This document shows positions 14,392 through 26,544 of a stretch of DNA of 64,000 nt, piece after piece. The notes under the pieces were generated by a model. That model ran no database searches and was not told the origin of the DNA. It saw only the letters and a list, made by a program, of their open reading frames with translations. The translations under genes and the position numbers were made by a program. Every line of letters begins with the position of its first letter. The first letter of the stretch is position 1. This stretch comes from Pipra filicauda. Lineage: Eukaryota; Chordata; Aves; Passeriformes; Pipridae. Location: the NCBI RefSeq assembly GCF_003945595.2, contig NW_024104532.1, forward strand, positions 4,091,501 through 4,155,500, given 5' to 3'.

Positions 14392-15381
14392 CTTTCATCT
14401 TAACTTTTGTACAGAAGACAGACCCTGACCTGGATGTGTATTTCCTGCCTGGTCAGGTAAAGAGCTACAGAAAACAAAAAGGGTATAAAAGATGAATTTC
14501 AAAAGTGACAGTGGTCCCCTGCCATGCTCTGGGTCCCCACACAGCCCAGGGCAGGGTGGAAGGACAGACCACCCTGTGCTGGGCACTGCTCAGCAGTTCC
14601 ATGGATAAATCCATGGGGGTAGGTCGGGTAGGCACAGACTGGATCCTAATGCAGACACTGAAGCTGAATTTCTTCACAGCTATTTTCCCTTCTTTGCAAA
14701 CTTTGCACAAAAATGAGCTTTTTGTAAACAAAACCACAGAGGTTGTTGGTGTCACTCAGAACAAGGACAGTTTACTTGTTCTACCTGTCTCGAGAAAAGC
14801 TCAGTTTGCTGAGAAAAGACATTACTGAGCCCATAAATGGAAGGCTTTTATTCATAATCTATTCAGATGTGGCACTAACAATGCTTGATGGCTAAGAAAT
14901 ACTTGAATTTCTAAAAGAAGTAGCTTTCTCTGTAGTGGAAAGGTCACATTGCATGGAGGACTATGCAAAGAGCTGATGCACAAGACAAGTGTCACAAACA
15001 GACAATTGAATAAACAGCACTTAATGCAATTTCGTGGGTACAAAAATCACTAGTAAACTCAAGATCCTGGATAAAAATTCGAATATTCTCTGTGTTTGGA
15101 ATTCAGCCTCAAGCCAGGCCTGGATTGGGCAACAGAGTCTCTGACACAACTTTGATTCCTGACTTATTCCTGAAATGCTCTGAATATTCTGTACATGGGC
15201 CTTAGAAAGCAGATTACAGCCTGCCAGCAGTAGGCAGGACCCCAAGCAAACTGCTGAAAAGCCAAATTTAAGAGTTCATATACTTCCTCCCCATTAAGTA
15301 TTACATACAATAACATTAAAAGGGTAATTTCCAGGGAAGAGCATCCATCATACATTCTCAAGCTGCTCAAAGAGAAGAAAT

Positions 15382-15510
15382 GCCCATCCTTGGAAGTGTC
15401 CAAGGCCAGGCTGGATGGAGCTTTGAGCAACCTGGTCCAGTGCAAGGTGTCCCTGTCCATGACAGGGGTGTAGGACTAGATGAACTTCAAGGTCCCTTCC
15501 AATTCAAACC
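15382..15510 (+). mobile_element. CR1 LINE 3' end (CR1-Y-like)
   Basis: Plus-strand fragment with CCTTGGAAGTGTCCAAGGCC, GGCTGGATGGAGCTTTGAGC, TCCCTGTCCATGACAGGGG and AAGGTCCCTTCCAATTCAAA. The terminal octamers are lost. Short, about 130 bases. Confidence 0.92.
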
Positions 15511-16796
15511 AAACAAAACAATGCAGCGACTCCCTTAGGTCTGCAAATATGCAATGTCTGAGATATTAATTATTTCCATTTATCTGAACAGTGACTTATT
15601 ATCAGTAACTTCAGTTATCCCTTTTTTCAGCCCCCTCTCATCTATACAATTCCCTCCAGCTCACAAGCTGCCTGAACACCCAGTTGCTCCTGGGACATTT
15701 CCAGCAATGTAGGTGTTTCAAAAGGACAAAAATCCAGCAGTGTTATCAAATTAGGAGGAGAATATTCTGATGTTTTCTAGACACAGAATAAATATAATAT
15801 GCTATTAAAATACATTATTTATACAGAAAATGTAGAAGCCTCATAGGCAATTTAGGATTTCCAGATTCTGATCCGTTTTATGAACTTGTGCAAGGAAAGA
15901 AACCCTTATGGAAAACACAGGAACAAAGTTGTCTTCTAGTACCAGTTCCACACGAGACAACTTGACTCCTTTTACCCTCTTTTGAAAACCACATTGGCCT
16001 ATTGCAGAGAAATTATTTTTCTCTCTTCAATAGCTTGAGCCTGGGATATGTACAGACCTCTGTCAGGCCTGTCAGGGAGGAGACCTGAGATCTCCTCGGC
16101 ATTGGCAAGTTCTGGAAATAATTGACAAATTCCTTTTTAAAACCGACTGCTACAGAAACCATTTCCATATGTGTAACTCCCCCTGACAAAAACTCCTTCA
16201 GTATCAGTTAAACACAAACCTCCTTGAAAACAAGCAACGATCTGCAGGACCACAGTAGACCGCCCAGGAATTACGGAAAATCCAGGTTATGTTGCAGCAC
16301 TGGAAGTTTCCACCTCTCAGTGATGTTTCAGAGATCCTGACTGTTCAACAGGACTGGGAAGAACAACACATTGCTACCAGTTATGTGTCACAACTACCAG
16401 TAATGTTTCACACTTTAATATGGGAAAAGACAGAGGGATCCCCAAAAACACCCCTTCCAACCTAAATACATCATCAACTGTGACTTTTAAGGAAACTGAG
16501 GTCCTAAACACCATCAATAAAAGAAAAAGAAAATAAAAAGGCACTGAGTAGTCAGTCTCATAAAGACTAGTTACCTCAGAAAGCAAATCCCTGGATCTTC
16601 CAAATAATCCCTTTTACCAGGAGACCCCAGTCAGCACATAAATAATGTCTTTTATAAATGTCAGGAACAAGTTCATTATTTGGTGCAAGGCTCTTCATAT
16701 CCCTTCTGGGACATGAAGCAGAACCTAACCAGGACTTATGCTGCTCCTATTTAGTGTGTTCTGTTATGGGGTGGTGGATGACTAATTTTTTTGTGT

Positions 16797-16940
16797 GGAT
16801 AGCTTCTGGTGGGGTTTTATGTTTTGGGGTTTTTTGTTTCATTTTTTTGTTTTTTTTTGGTTGGTTGGTTGGTGGTTTTTTTGGGGGGGTTCCTTCTGTG
16901 GGGACTGGGGGTGTGTGTGGATTTTTTGTTTGTTTTTAAT
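16797..16940. repeat. G/T-rich low-complexity tract
   Basis: The plus strand is almost only G and T, with GGTTGGTTGGTTGG, T runs and a G7 run. The 93-residue plus-strand frame across it mimics a hydrophobic membrane protein because TTT, GTT and GGT encode Phe, Val and Gly. This is composition, not a gene. Confidence 0.85.
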
Positions 16941-17655
16941 TTCATCCTGATTGTTTTACGTTACCAAAGCTAAAAATCCATTCAACTATTATTATTTTTT
17001 AAATAGAGAACTTGAACTGTATTTCTGTTAGGAATAAAGGGAATTATGATTCATTTCAGATAGGTGGAGTGAGGCAGAATATAGCTTGAAAAAACCCTGA
17101 CCAGAATTCCAAACAATAAAGCAAAGGGGGAAAGCACCCAAAACAAGTGCTTACAGTTTATCTCACACAAGATCTAACAGCAGATTGCCAAGTTTTTGGG
17201 AAAACTTTTCATACTCTTCAGAACAGAAACTTTAAAAAACCCCAATAGTTCAAATGCCAAAGAAACCCATAAAATCAGGACTGGAAAAAAAAAATCTATT
17301 TCCTTACGAAGGGAAGCTGAAAAAAAAGGTAAGAAAATTGTGCCTTCGAGCATCCAGGTGTTTCAAAAGATTAGAGAAAGTCCCAAGTGCTGCCTGTAAA
17401 GATCAGACACAAACTGCATTATTGCATGCACCAGATCATACACTCGAAGTAAATACAGAAAGGTAGATTTTCTTGGTCCTTTTACACACTAATATGATTT
17501 TGCCTTGAAACTCCAAATAGGAAGACATACATACTAAAATATTGGTATTTTAAGCTACTGCGTCCACGTCTCAACCGACTGTCAGGTTAAAAACATATTT
17601 GTCTTAACCTACTGTTACCGTTCTCAGAGGCCACATCCATGTCAGCCAGACCTAC

Positions 17656-17892
17656 CATGTGGTAGTGTTATGTTTGCACCATCAATGATTGCTTGTGCCA
17701 GTTCGTGATCATTGCTCTCGAAAGCGTGCGCAGCAGCCTTGAGGGCATCCCAAATCTCCTTGCGGCCTTCGAAAGCTGGTGCTGTGTCCCAAAACTCATC
17801 CCTCTTACTGCGCAACTGTCCGTCTGTCATGGGGTAATCGCTTTTCCATTTCGGCTTCTCTTTCTTCAAGGGCTGATTACGACCGAGAGCAA
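17656..17892 (-). CDS. UBTD2: UBTD2 exon 2 (N-terminal ubiquitin-binding-type domain)
   Basis: This internal exon has 237 bases. With the last base of exon 1 it encodes [20 protein letters not shown] and continues through [36 protein letters not shown] and HELAQAII to NITLPHG, where the Gly codon is split. This is the conserved N-terminal UBTD1/UBTD2 (DC-UbP N) domain, which precedes the C-terminal ubiquitin-like fold. From the literature, UBTD2 is a cytoplasmic adaptor in the ubiquitin pathway and binds the E1 enzyme UBA1 and the deubiquitinase USP5. The histidine in [11 protein letters not shown] and the isoleucine in AIIDGANI fit UBTD2 better than UBTD1. The acceptor has a long pyrimidine tract ending CCCCCACAG at 17893-17894. 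The donor is ATG|GTAGGT at 17655. The exon begins and ends in phase 1. The final exon, starting around the ALTECYDELGNRY region of the family, is outside the window. Confidence 0.97.
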
Positions 17893-19731
17893 CTGTGGGG
17901 GAGAAAGAGGAAGGGAAATTAATAAAAATAACAGCACAAAATTACTGAAGTGCCCTTTGGTTGTTCTGTTTAGGTTCTACAGAGCTAAAGTTTACTTCCT
18001 GGCAATCCGAACTCTTTTTGTCCGCCTCCGCCGAGGCATCACCTCCCTTTCCCTAAACTCAAAGTTGGTTTGACCTCTTGGAAAAATGGAGGAGCTACAT
18101 CCTGCTTGCTGATTTCATCTGGAAATCCAGGAATCCATCAAGCTTTAAAAAGTGGTTACCTCATTCACAATAAACACAAAAGCATTTGTTATTTCATTTT
18201 ACCTACAGCTATTTTTATGTAATAGCCAGTTAAGAAAATCACATAGGTATAAAGTTGGTAGATTAAGACCCTCTGCTCACTTTAAATTCCAGCACTGCCA
18301 AGTCTGTTCCAAACCATTCTCTTTCATTTGTGGGAGTGAGTAAACGATTATTTCAACTTCTGTTGAAAAGAAAAGGAAAAAGAAAAGAGCAGACTTCAGT
18401 GCACACTGGGAATAATTTCTCCCTGCAAGAGTTAAAACTCCATTTCCTTTTCCATCCCCTTCCTCCATTTCCAAGCCCCCTTTTGAGGACAGTATGGGGA
18501 GGAGAGCAGTGACAAACCACAAACACAGTTCTCACCACGGCTCAATACCACAAAGCCTTGAATACACAGTTTAAACATCTCCAGAGGAAATGAATTGTCC
18601 TTCAGCAGTTAAAACTAAATTTGGGGGTGTTTGCAGCTGAAAACAAGCAGCCCCCTCCATGGCACAGGGCACAGAAACTGGGTGATGGTTACTAAATGCT
18701 CCTGAAACACAGGAAAACTGCACAGGGCTGAAGTCAATTAAGCATCCCTGCAAGAGGATACTGGAGAATCAACTTGATGCTCTCCATGAAGAGCCACTGC
18801 TGTCCCAAGAGAGCAGAGGAACCCCAGCTGCCATCAGGCCAGGGAAGGATGAAGAGATTCTGCCTGTCATCCCACATCCACGTTACCAAGGCCAAATTAT
18901 CTCTTACAGGAACAAGGCACCACAGCTGCCATGATATCAAAGCCTGCAGAGCAAAGCTGCTGCTGATCAGGTGCTCCTGGATAGTCTGCATGGCTGGGAG
19001 AGCACCAGGACAAACAAGGGTTTAAATTTAGTATTCTGTATACCATGCACATCCTTAGAGATAATAAGAAATATTTCCTGTCTCCAGACCTTCTTATTTT
19101 TCTGGGAGAAAGCTGACAACAGCTGACAAAAATCCTCATATCTGTCCTCAATCTTACTCTATCTGGTTTTCAATGGAAGAACAGTGTAATGTCCAAATAT
19201 TTTTCATAGTCCTTAATCGAGACGTAGGCTCTATCTCTACAGTTAACTACAAATCATATTTATGGCCAAAAGTGTGTGGGGGGGTGAGGGACATAAATGT
19301 CAATATATCAGAAATACTGAGTTCAGTTAGGCTGTAACATTTTGCAAGCATAGTATTTAATTCAAATATTGCCTCTCCTTCCTTGATTTTTTTTTTTTGG
19401 CACAGAGGCACTCAGCTGTTCTCAGAACAGCCCTCAACACCAAGCACTGGGTCTCAGGGTTGACCATCAGTGCCTGGTGTTGTAGCAAGACATTCCAACT
19501 TCACACAAGCTTTAAGGAGACTGAAACCTACACATACGAGGTTCAGCCACACACCCTTAAACAATCTGACTCCATATGACCACAGAATTATCTACTTTGT
19601 AACTCAAAATGACAGACACGCTTATGAACCTGAGGTGTAAGTCACTGAAAATAGGATTTTAAAAAGAATTCCTGATGGTAAGGTGACATTGCCAACTATG
19701 CAAAGGCATGAGCCTTCTCTGGATTAGAAAA

Positions 19732-20192
19732 AATCATAGTAGAATCATAGAATGGCCTGGGTTGGAAGGGACTTACCTTAAAGATCATCTCATTCCACCC
19801 CCTACCATGGGCAGGGACACCTTCCACTAGACCAGGTTGCTCCAAGCCCTGCTCAACCTGGCCTTGAACACTTCCAGGGATGGGGCAGCCACAGTTTCTC
19901 TGGGCAACCTGTGCCAGGGCCTCACCACCCTCAAAGGGAATATTTTTTGTCTAATATTCAATCCAAACCTACTCTCTCTCAGTCTGAAGCCATCCCTCCT
20001 TGTCCTGTCACTCCAGGCCCTTGTCCAAAGTCTCTCTTCATCTTTCTTGCAGGCTCTCTTCAGGTACTGGAAGACCATAACTGGGTCACCCCAGAGCCTT
20101 CTCTTCTCCTGGCTGATCAATAGCAATTCTCTCAGCTTCTCCTCATAGGAGAGGTGCTCCATCCCTCAAAACAACTTGGTGGTCTCCTCTGG
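19732..20192 (-). mobile_element. CR1 LINE 3' end (CR1-Y-like), long copy
   Basis: Minus-strand copy of about 460 bases. It runs from the CCTCCAGAGGAGACC block near 20192, through ATGAGGAGAAGCTGAGAGAA, TTCAGGTACTGG-type and GGCAACCTGTGCCAGGG blocks, to the tail CTATGATTCTACTATGATT at 19732. One of the most complete copies in the window. Confidence 0.94.
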
Positions 20193-22027
20193 AGGAGATA
20201 TTTGCATGGAAACAAAGTCAGATGACAATTAAAAGTAACAAATGACAATCACATGGCACACATATACTGACTCCAGCTGTTATTCTGTATCCCATGCCGA
20301 AACTAACAATAATAAACTTCTGAATCCTTTCAAGTGACCACAAACATTTATTGCTCTTTGTTTCCATGGGATTGCCTCCATGAGATTGCTTCCATCCATT
20401 TGCTTTTCAAAGAAGTGCTGACCATTTAACAGATTTCAGAACAGCAAACCCAAGTGTTTACAAAACACCAAGTTTCCTGGCAAAGCCTGGCTGTTCCCAG
20501 TCCAAGTCTCAGCTGAGCACACACAAGCTGGGAGATGATGATGGGGCAGCCTAGAACAATGGTGAAGGAGGCAGCCCCGTATGCATTAAACAGTATATTA
20601 TGAAATTGCAAAAACATATGTGGGAAAACACTTGAACAAGAAATTGTTTCCTTATTAAGGCTTAGCAGTCAGAGCATGAACATTTCAGACAGACAGAACA
20701 GGACACTGTTAGAAATTTGGGTCAGTGGGCATCTTTTTTTCCATTCAACTTCAGCTAACATCTGTTTGCACGTACATTCAATGAATGTTAATTTATCCCA
20801 CAGGGCCCTTTCCTTCTCCCCGAACATTAATTATGGAAGCAGGTTAAAGGCACTTCGCGCAGTCACGGCGGCGTTGCCTGTACCCAGCCCTGCCTGCCTG
20901 TTATCCAGCACCATGGAGGAAAATCCAACAGGCTATTTCTTTCCCTGCTTCCCCCTTTGCCCAAGACAGCATCCGCATTTATTGCTCTTCACTAGACAAA
21001 AATAGCAGGGGAGAGACTAAAGAGACAGAAATCTTAACAATCTCAAATAACTTCTCCCTCGAGACACGATCCTTCCTACATAGACAGCAGTGATGATAAA
21101 CCCAGGGATAAATTCTATTTTTTCAAGTTGGAAAGAAAGGCGATGGAAGAAAATGACTCTACAAATGCCTCAAAAGCCAAATTCGCTCTAACAAGCCATC
21201 CATCCCAGTACTAAGCCTTTAAACACAACTTGGCTTCATCACAAGCCAGTATTTAAGAAAGTCTTTAGCGTGTTTATAATTTATTAGAAGTGCTTCAAGA
21301 ATCCCCAAAAAATCTTTATGCCTCTCCTGGAGAAATATTAATCTCTATCCAAATGTGTGGATAGATGGAGCAGAAGGGATATGAGAAACTCAAGACATAT
21401 AAAAAGCCCTAATGTGTAAAAAGACCCAAATATTTCACTTTCTGCCCCATGCCTTGGTCACTACAGCAGAACATCACTACATGAATTTCTACAAAGTTTT
21501 GGACCACATCAAAGGACTTTCCCTCTTTCTGTAATAAGGCTGATAAAGAAACAAACATCAACAGTCTGAAACACTTTCTCAAGTATTTACAGTGTCAGTT
21601 TTCTATCCCTCACTTTGGAAGCAAACTAGAGCTCAAAAGAAAACATAGGCTTCATTTAAGACCATACACATCAGAGGCACAACCAGCTTGCAAGATCTGG
21701 AAGAGAAAGTAACATCCACATTAATTTTTCATCTTACACCACTTCAACATAAGTAAGAAATTATTAATATGCTGCTTGAAAACAGGAATTGTTTTATAAA
21801 TGCCAAGAAGGCACATTCCCTCAGAGGCAATACTGAAATTCGTCGTCTCAATGGATGGCAGTGGTTGATATTTTTGGCAAGAGATTTATTTAGAAGGGAA
21901 TATGAAAACCATTAAGAGTCTACTTTTTAAAAAGATCAGCACATTAGTGACAGTCCAAAATAAGTTAGGTTGTTCTTGCTTCAATAGCTCACAAGTGGTG
22001 TAGTGCATTCCAAAGAGGGGCAAGAAG

Positions 22028-22289
22028 TTCACAGAATCCAACACCTCCAAGATCATCGAGTCTAACCTTTGACTGAACTCCACCTTGTTAACTAGACATT
22101 GGGACTGCCCAGGGAGGTGGTGAAATCACCATCCCTGGAGGTGTTTAAGAAACAACTGGGCATGGCACTCAGTGCTTTGGTCTGACCACCATCTCCGTGG
22201 GCAGTTCCAATGTCTAGCTAACAAGGTGGGGATCAGTCAAAGATTGGACTCGATCTTGGAGGTCTTTTCCAACCTAAATGATTCTGTGA
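22028..22289. mobile_element. CR1-derived palindrome (foldback of two CR1 3' ends)
   Basis: The left arm (22028-22123) is a minus-strand CR1 tail starting TTCACAGAAT. The right arm (about 187-289 within 22187-22289) is the plus-strand CR1 tail ending ATTCTGTGAA. The two arms are approximately reverse complements over about 95 bases, with a spacer of about 60 bases of ordinary CR1 sequence (ATCCCTGGAGGTGTTTAAG and so on). Both arms also share a junction not found in ordinary CR1: the TCTAG of the 3' region is joined directly through CATTGG to the CTGCCCAGGGAGG-type block. The left arm lacks about 12 bases near its end, and the arms differ by a small gap at GATGAT. Confidence 0.85.
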
Positions 22290-24568
22290 ACCTGTTTAAT
22301 ACCTCAAACTAACCTAAGAACAGCAGCAGACAAGCCACAGGCTGTTTCTGTCCTATCTATAGGATTTAGCAGCATATAATGTTTTTACTACACAGGTAGA
22401 GTACCACTCCAGGATCCTCGACATAGCTACTACTGTTTGCCCCACTAAGCTCCTAGCAAACTACAAAGTCTTTTTTTTCAGAAGGAAAGACATATTTCTC
22501 CAGTCCTTGTAGACTGTTCTATAACCTGATTTGTGAAGATTTATTTCCCTTCTCTACAGCTTCCCATCAAAGCAATGGAATCAGTAAGGTTATCTATGCT
22601 TCTTTTGAGCGAGCTTATGCAAATAAATCTGGATATTTAAATCAGTTTCTTAACAGAATGTCAAAAAATGTCTACGTAGAATTACTTCTTTAACAGCTGG
22701 TGTGTTTGTTATGTCGCTCTCACTGTGGATCACAGTACTGTCACCTCCTCCAGAGCGGGCCAGATGAGCAGGAGCAGCTGGTAACACAAGAGTCTCATAC
22801 TAAAAGCCAATATCCAGCTAAAGCTTTCATAATTCCTAGCTTATATACCCATGAACTATAGCACTCGATAATCAAATTGGATAACATTTCTGCCTCAAAG
22901 GGCTTTCTGTCAAATCAAATACCACAAATGCAACAAGCTGAATGAGCCATCAGACAGTTTAGAGCCTCTGGAGAAGGGCAGGTGGACCTTTGCTTCAAGT
23001 GCGAACCAGATCTTCCTCCTTCCCTGTTATGGATCAGATAGGTAACCCTGTAAGACACCCCACAAGATGTGTTCCCCTGATAAAGCCCAGAGTTATCTCT
23101 AACAACTGAGCTAAAGCCTGAAGCATTTGGGGAAACATCCCCTTTGCTGTCAGTCAGTCTTACGTGAGCTTTTCCCTCCCACCCCATTTCTTGGAGCATC
23201 TTTCACCTATTTCTAAAAATAACATTAGGAATAAAATTTGGCATGTTAAATCCATGCAAGTGCTCCACAGTGAATTTCTTCCTTTTCCCTCAAAACAGAA
23301 GCATATGCTGCTTGTACCATTAGTCTTTTACTGCTCTTGTAAGTCGGGGGAAACTGTCCCAGTTTGGTCAAAGCATCTGTTGGAAAAGTTTCCGTGCACA
23401 CACAACCCACCCAGGGCATGGAGAACCTGGCAGTGCAGTCCCCAGAAGGAGACATCTGGACTGGAGGCCCAAAGCTGTTGATCTCCAGGTATCCACCTCT
23501 GACTGTGTGTCAGTGCTTCCACACAGATGTGTGGGAAGACAGACACACAATCAGAAACAAGCACTGGACCAGCACAGAGAGACCCTCAACCAGCAGAGCA
23601 CGAGCTATGAGCAGATAGAGGCAAGTATTCAAGGATCAAAATGTTGAAATTACATCAGTATTAGGAAAATCTGGCAATATATGATAATACTTTCTTTTTT
23701 AATTTCATTTTGATTAAGAAAATATCTAAGAGATAAAGACAACTGTTTAAGTGTGGAGACATGACGAAGATTTGGAATGAACTGTGAGGAAACGAGCAGG
23801 AGTGCCCAATAGAAGTGCTAGGGAAGGATAAAAAAATCACCACAACAGTCTATCTGAATGTTCAGAAACTGTTCTCAGTGGAAGTGTTGGGGTTTGAGGA
23901 TGGTCAGGCTTCATGGGAGGAGGACAGAAATGATAAGCCATCAAAGAAAGACCACTGACCAAGGCCTGCAGAGGCTGAGGCCAGTGAGGAGAACATGGCA
24001 CACATGCCCTATTTGGTTTGTTAAACTGTAAACACTCACAGTTTCAACAGGGAAAGCAAAATCCTCCCAGGGAGACACAGTCAGAGAAACAGTGATGGGT
24101 AATGACTTGAAGCCAGTCAAGAGAAGCAAACTAAATGTTTTACAAATTGAACTAATGATCAAAAATATTTTCTTTACACGATTGCTTCCCTGTTGAGGAT
24201 CAGTTGCTAACAAAGTACTTTTCTAAGACAAATTAAATGCAAATAACAGTTCACTACCCATAAAGTTTCTTTTAGTAATAGTCCCAAGGGCTTCCCTCCC
24301 CACAATCAGTGAGTAGTATTCTACTTAAATCAAATGAGTTGCATTTCAGATCTATTTGGTTCCAGTTTCCTCATAAGGTATCTTGTAATTTGGTATCAAT
24401 ATCTAGACACAGTTCATCCTAACATTTTCTTTGCATCATTCTCTAGTGTAATCCTTCCAGCAGCTGAATTACAATAGTGCTTGGAAGAGTCAGTACAAAG
24501 GAGAGGTGCAGAAAACCAAGGAAACCAGGGAGGGGGCAAGGGAAAATGTATTGCATCTAAGCAGCAAA

Positions 24569-24634
24569 CAATTTGAATTACATTAAGTAGCATAGACTTG
24601 CACAATTTAAATTACATTAAGTAGCACAGGCTTA
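24569..24634. repeat. 34-base tandem duplication
   Basis: CAATTTGAATTACATTAAGT starts at 24569, and CAATTTAAATTACATTAAGT starts at 24603. The period is 34 bases, and copies differ at only a few positions. Intronic, no evident function. Confidence 0.9.
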
Positions 24635-26245
24635 CCCAACAACAGGAAAATGGCAGAATCTTTTCTGTTATTGCTAGTTTTCAGCATTTTTATTTCCTAA
24701 GGTGGTTATGTTTTTTCAAGACAATAACAGTAGTTTGAAAGGAAGTGACACTGGACAGTGTTAAAGATTTACAAATGAAATAATTCACTGAACAATTAGG
24801 TTTTCCTAATGAGAAAATAAAGGAGCACCCAGATTTTATATATACAAAAGCAATACCTATTACTGCAGTGCTGAGAGCCTTCAGAGCAGTGTAACATTTC
24901 TAGAGCCCCTATGTGAGCTTTCCAAATGCTGTGTGTAGATAGACAGACAGATATAAAGACAACGCTTGAAACTAAGACAAGCTTTAATTTCCTTCATGAA
25001 AGGAAAAAGGGTAAAATGAACACTACAAGAAAAACTACATCTCCTGATAGAAATTCAAGTTATATCTTTAAGCAGTTGCATAATAAAACACCAGGCTATG
25101 GACTCAAAGCCACGTTATAAAGGTTGATCACCATCACTTAAAGTCAAGCTTGTGCTCCCACATGAGCCACCTGCCAGACATGCCATGTGCTGGTGTTAAA
25201 TGATGTATGTGGTCCCTCCGGGGTCCAAAGGGGGAGGTCATTAATCACTTGTGCCACCCCGGCATTCAAAGCCAACCAGGCAAAGAGCACTGTGTCTCAA
25301 AGCAGGAGCAGGGAATGCACCTTCCCTGTTTCTCCAGTCTGTCCTCAACTCTTACCCAACACCTTCCTCCAAAATGATTTAATTGAACAGAAGAAACTGT
25401 AGCAAGTAAAATGCAAGTTACTCTGGTAATTCCAGGCAGCTCTGGACAAGTCCTACAGGCACGACACTTCCCTGCCTCTCTGCCTACATGAAGCACTAAA
25501 TCTTCACCAACTCAATCCAGAGGCTTTCACAGCGTGAGATATAAAACACATGAGATGATGTATGAATAAGGGTGTATGAATGTGCTGGACAAAGAGAAAA
25601 ATTGTCTCTAATTACCAGCTATGACACCGTATTTTCCATTTCTCCCATCATTTTCAACAGCAACTGCAGAAGAAATCAAGAGAGCTTGGTATTTCCAGGC
25701 AGCTCATCACTCATCGCCCCTCACTTTTCAAAGAAGCCAGAAGTGTTGCAGCAAGAAATAAAAGCTTCAGCTTTTGAAATCTTCTCCCCCGATGGTATTC
25801 CAGATCCAAACATCCCACACCTCATCCCAACACATGCAGGATCTGTTCAGATGACCAACAGTCTGCTTTGCACTGGGATATGCTGCAACAACACAGGTCG
25901 CCTCCCACAGAAATTGAAACCAGGTCAGTGTATTTTGTCTAATGTGAGGTGCATTCACAGCCCAGAGCCAGCTGGCAAGAGGTGAACTTCAGCCTCCAGT
26001 CTGTTTGTGAAGGTTTTATGAGGACAATTCCTCTGCAAGAGCAGGACAGCAAAGCACTGGTTACAAACACTTGGGGTAAGCGGTGTTGGATAGAGCAATA
26101 ATGCAAACAAAGCCCCTGTGAAGTTGCATGCTGTTATTTGCCTCAACACTCCAAAGAGTACTTTTCAAAGAAAAATTTTTGCATTGGTCTCCCACCAAAA
26201 GCTCAGCACTATTTCCCAGAGTTGATTCTAAGGCTTTATTATAGA

Positions 26246-26544
26246 AAGGAAGCCAGAGAGGGACTTTCCATCAGGAACTGTAGTGTCAGGACCAGGTATA
26301 ATAGGTTCAAACTGAAAGAAGAGACACTGAGGTTGGATATACAGAAAAAATTATTGTGAGGGTGGCAAGGCCCTGGCACAGGTTGCCCAGAGAAGCTGTG
26401 GTTGCCCCATCCCTGGAAATGTTCAAGGCCAGGTTGGACGGGGCTTGGAGCAACCTGGTCTAGTGCAAAGTGTCCCTGCCCGTGGCAGGGGGTGGAATGA
26501 GATGAGCTTTAAGGTCCCTTCCAACCCAAACCATTCTATGATTA
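26246..26544 (+). mobile_element. CR1 LINE 3' end (CR1-Y-like)
   Basis: Plus-strand copy from the GAGAGGGACTTTCCATCAGG block through GTGAGGGTGGCAAGGCCC, CAGGTTGCCCAGAGAAGCTG and GGCTTGGAGCAACCTGGTC to CCATTCTATGATTA. About 300 bases. The frames here are CR1-derived. Confidence 0.94.

Larger units (their letters stand above)
1..17655 (-). other. UBTD2: UBTD2 intron 2 (partial; continues past position 1)
   Basis: This sequence follows the exon 2 donor on the minus strand. The last UBTD2 exon should contain an internal Met and then roughly 85-90 open codons to the stop. No minus-strand frame of that kind with UBTD2-like sequence exists here, so the exon must lie beyond the window edge. Contents I can name are seven CR1 fragments, a duplicated T-tract unit near 9413-9478, a diverged tandem duplication near 11837-11921 and a G/T-rich low-complexity tract near 16797-16940. 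The remainder, including 2241-3604, 3827-6063, 7231-12227, 12437-14148 and 15511-17655, is unique-looking A/T-rich DNA without recognisable genes. Confidence 0.85.

Noticed and set aside
16658..16939. 93-residue hydrophobic 'membrane protein' frame
   Set aside because: Produced by a G/T-rich low-complexity tract.
1..17655. Final UBTD2 exon expected downstream of exon 2
   Set aside because: No minus-strand frame resembles the C-terminal ubiquitin-like domain, which should leave at least an 85-codon frame after its internal Met. It must be outside the window.
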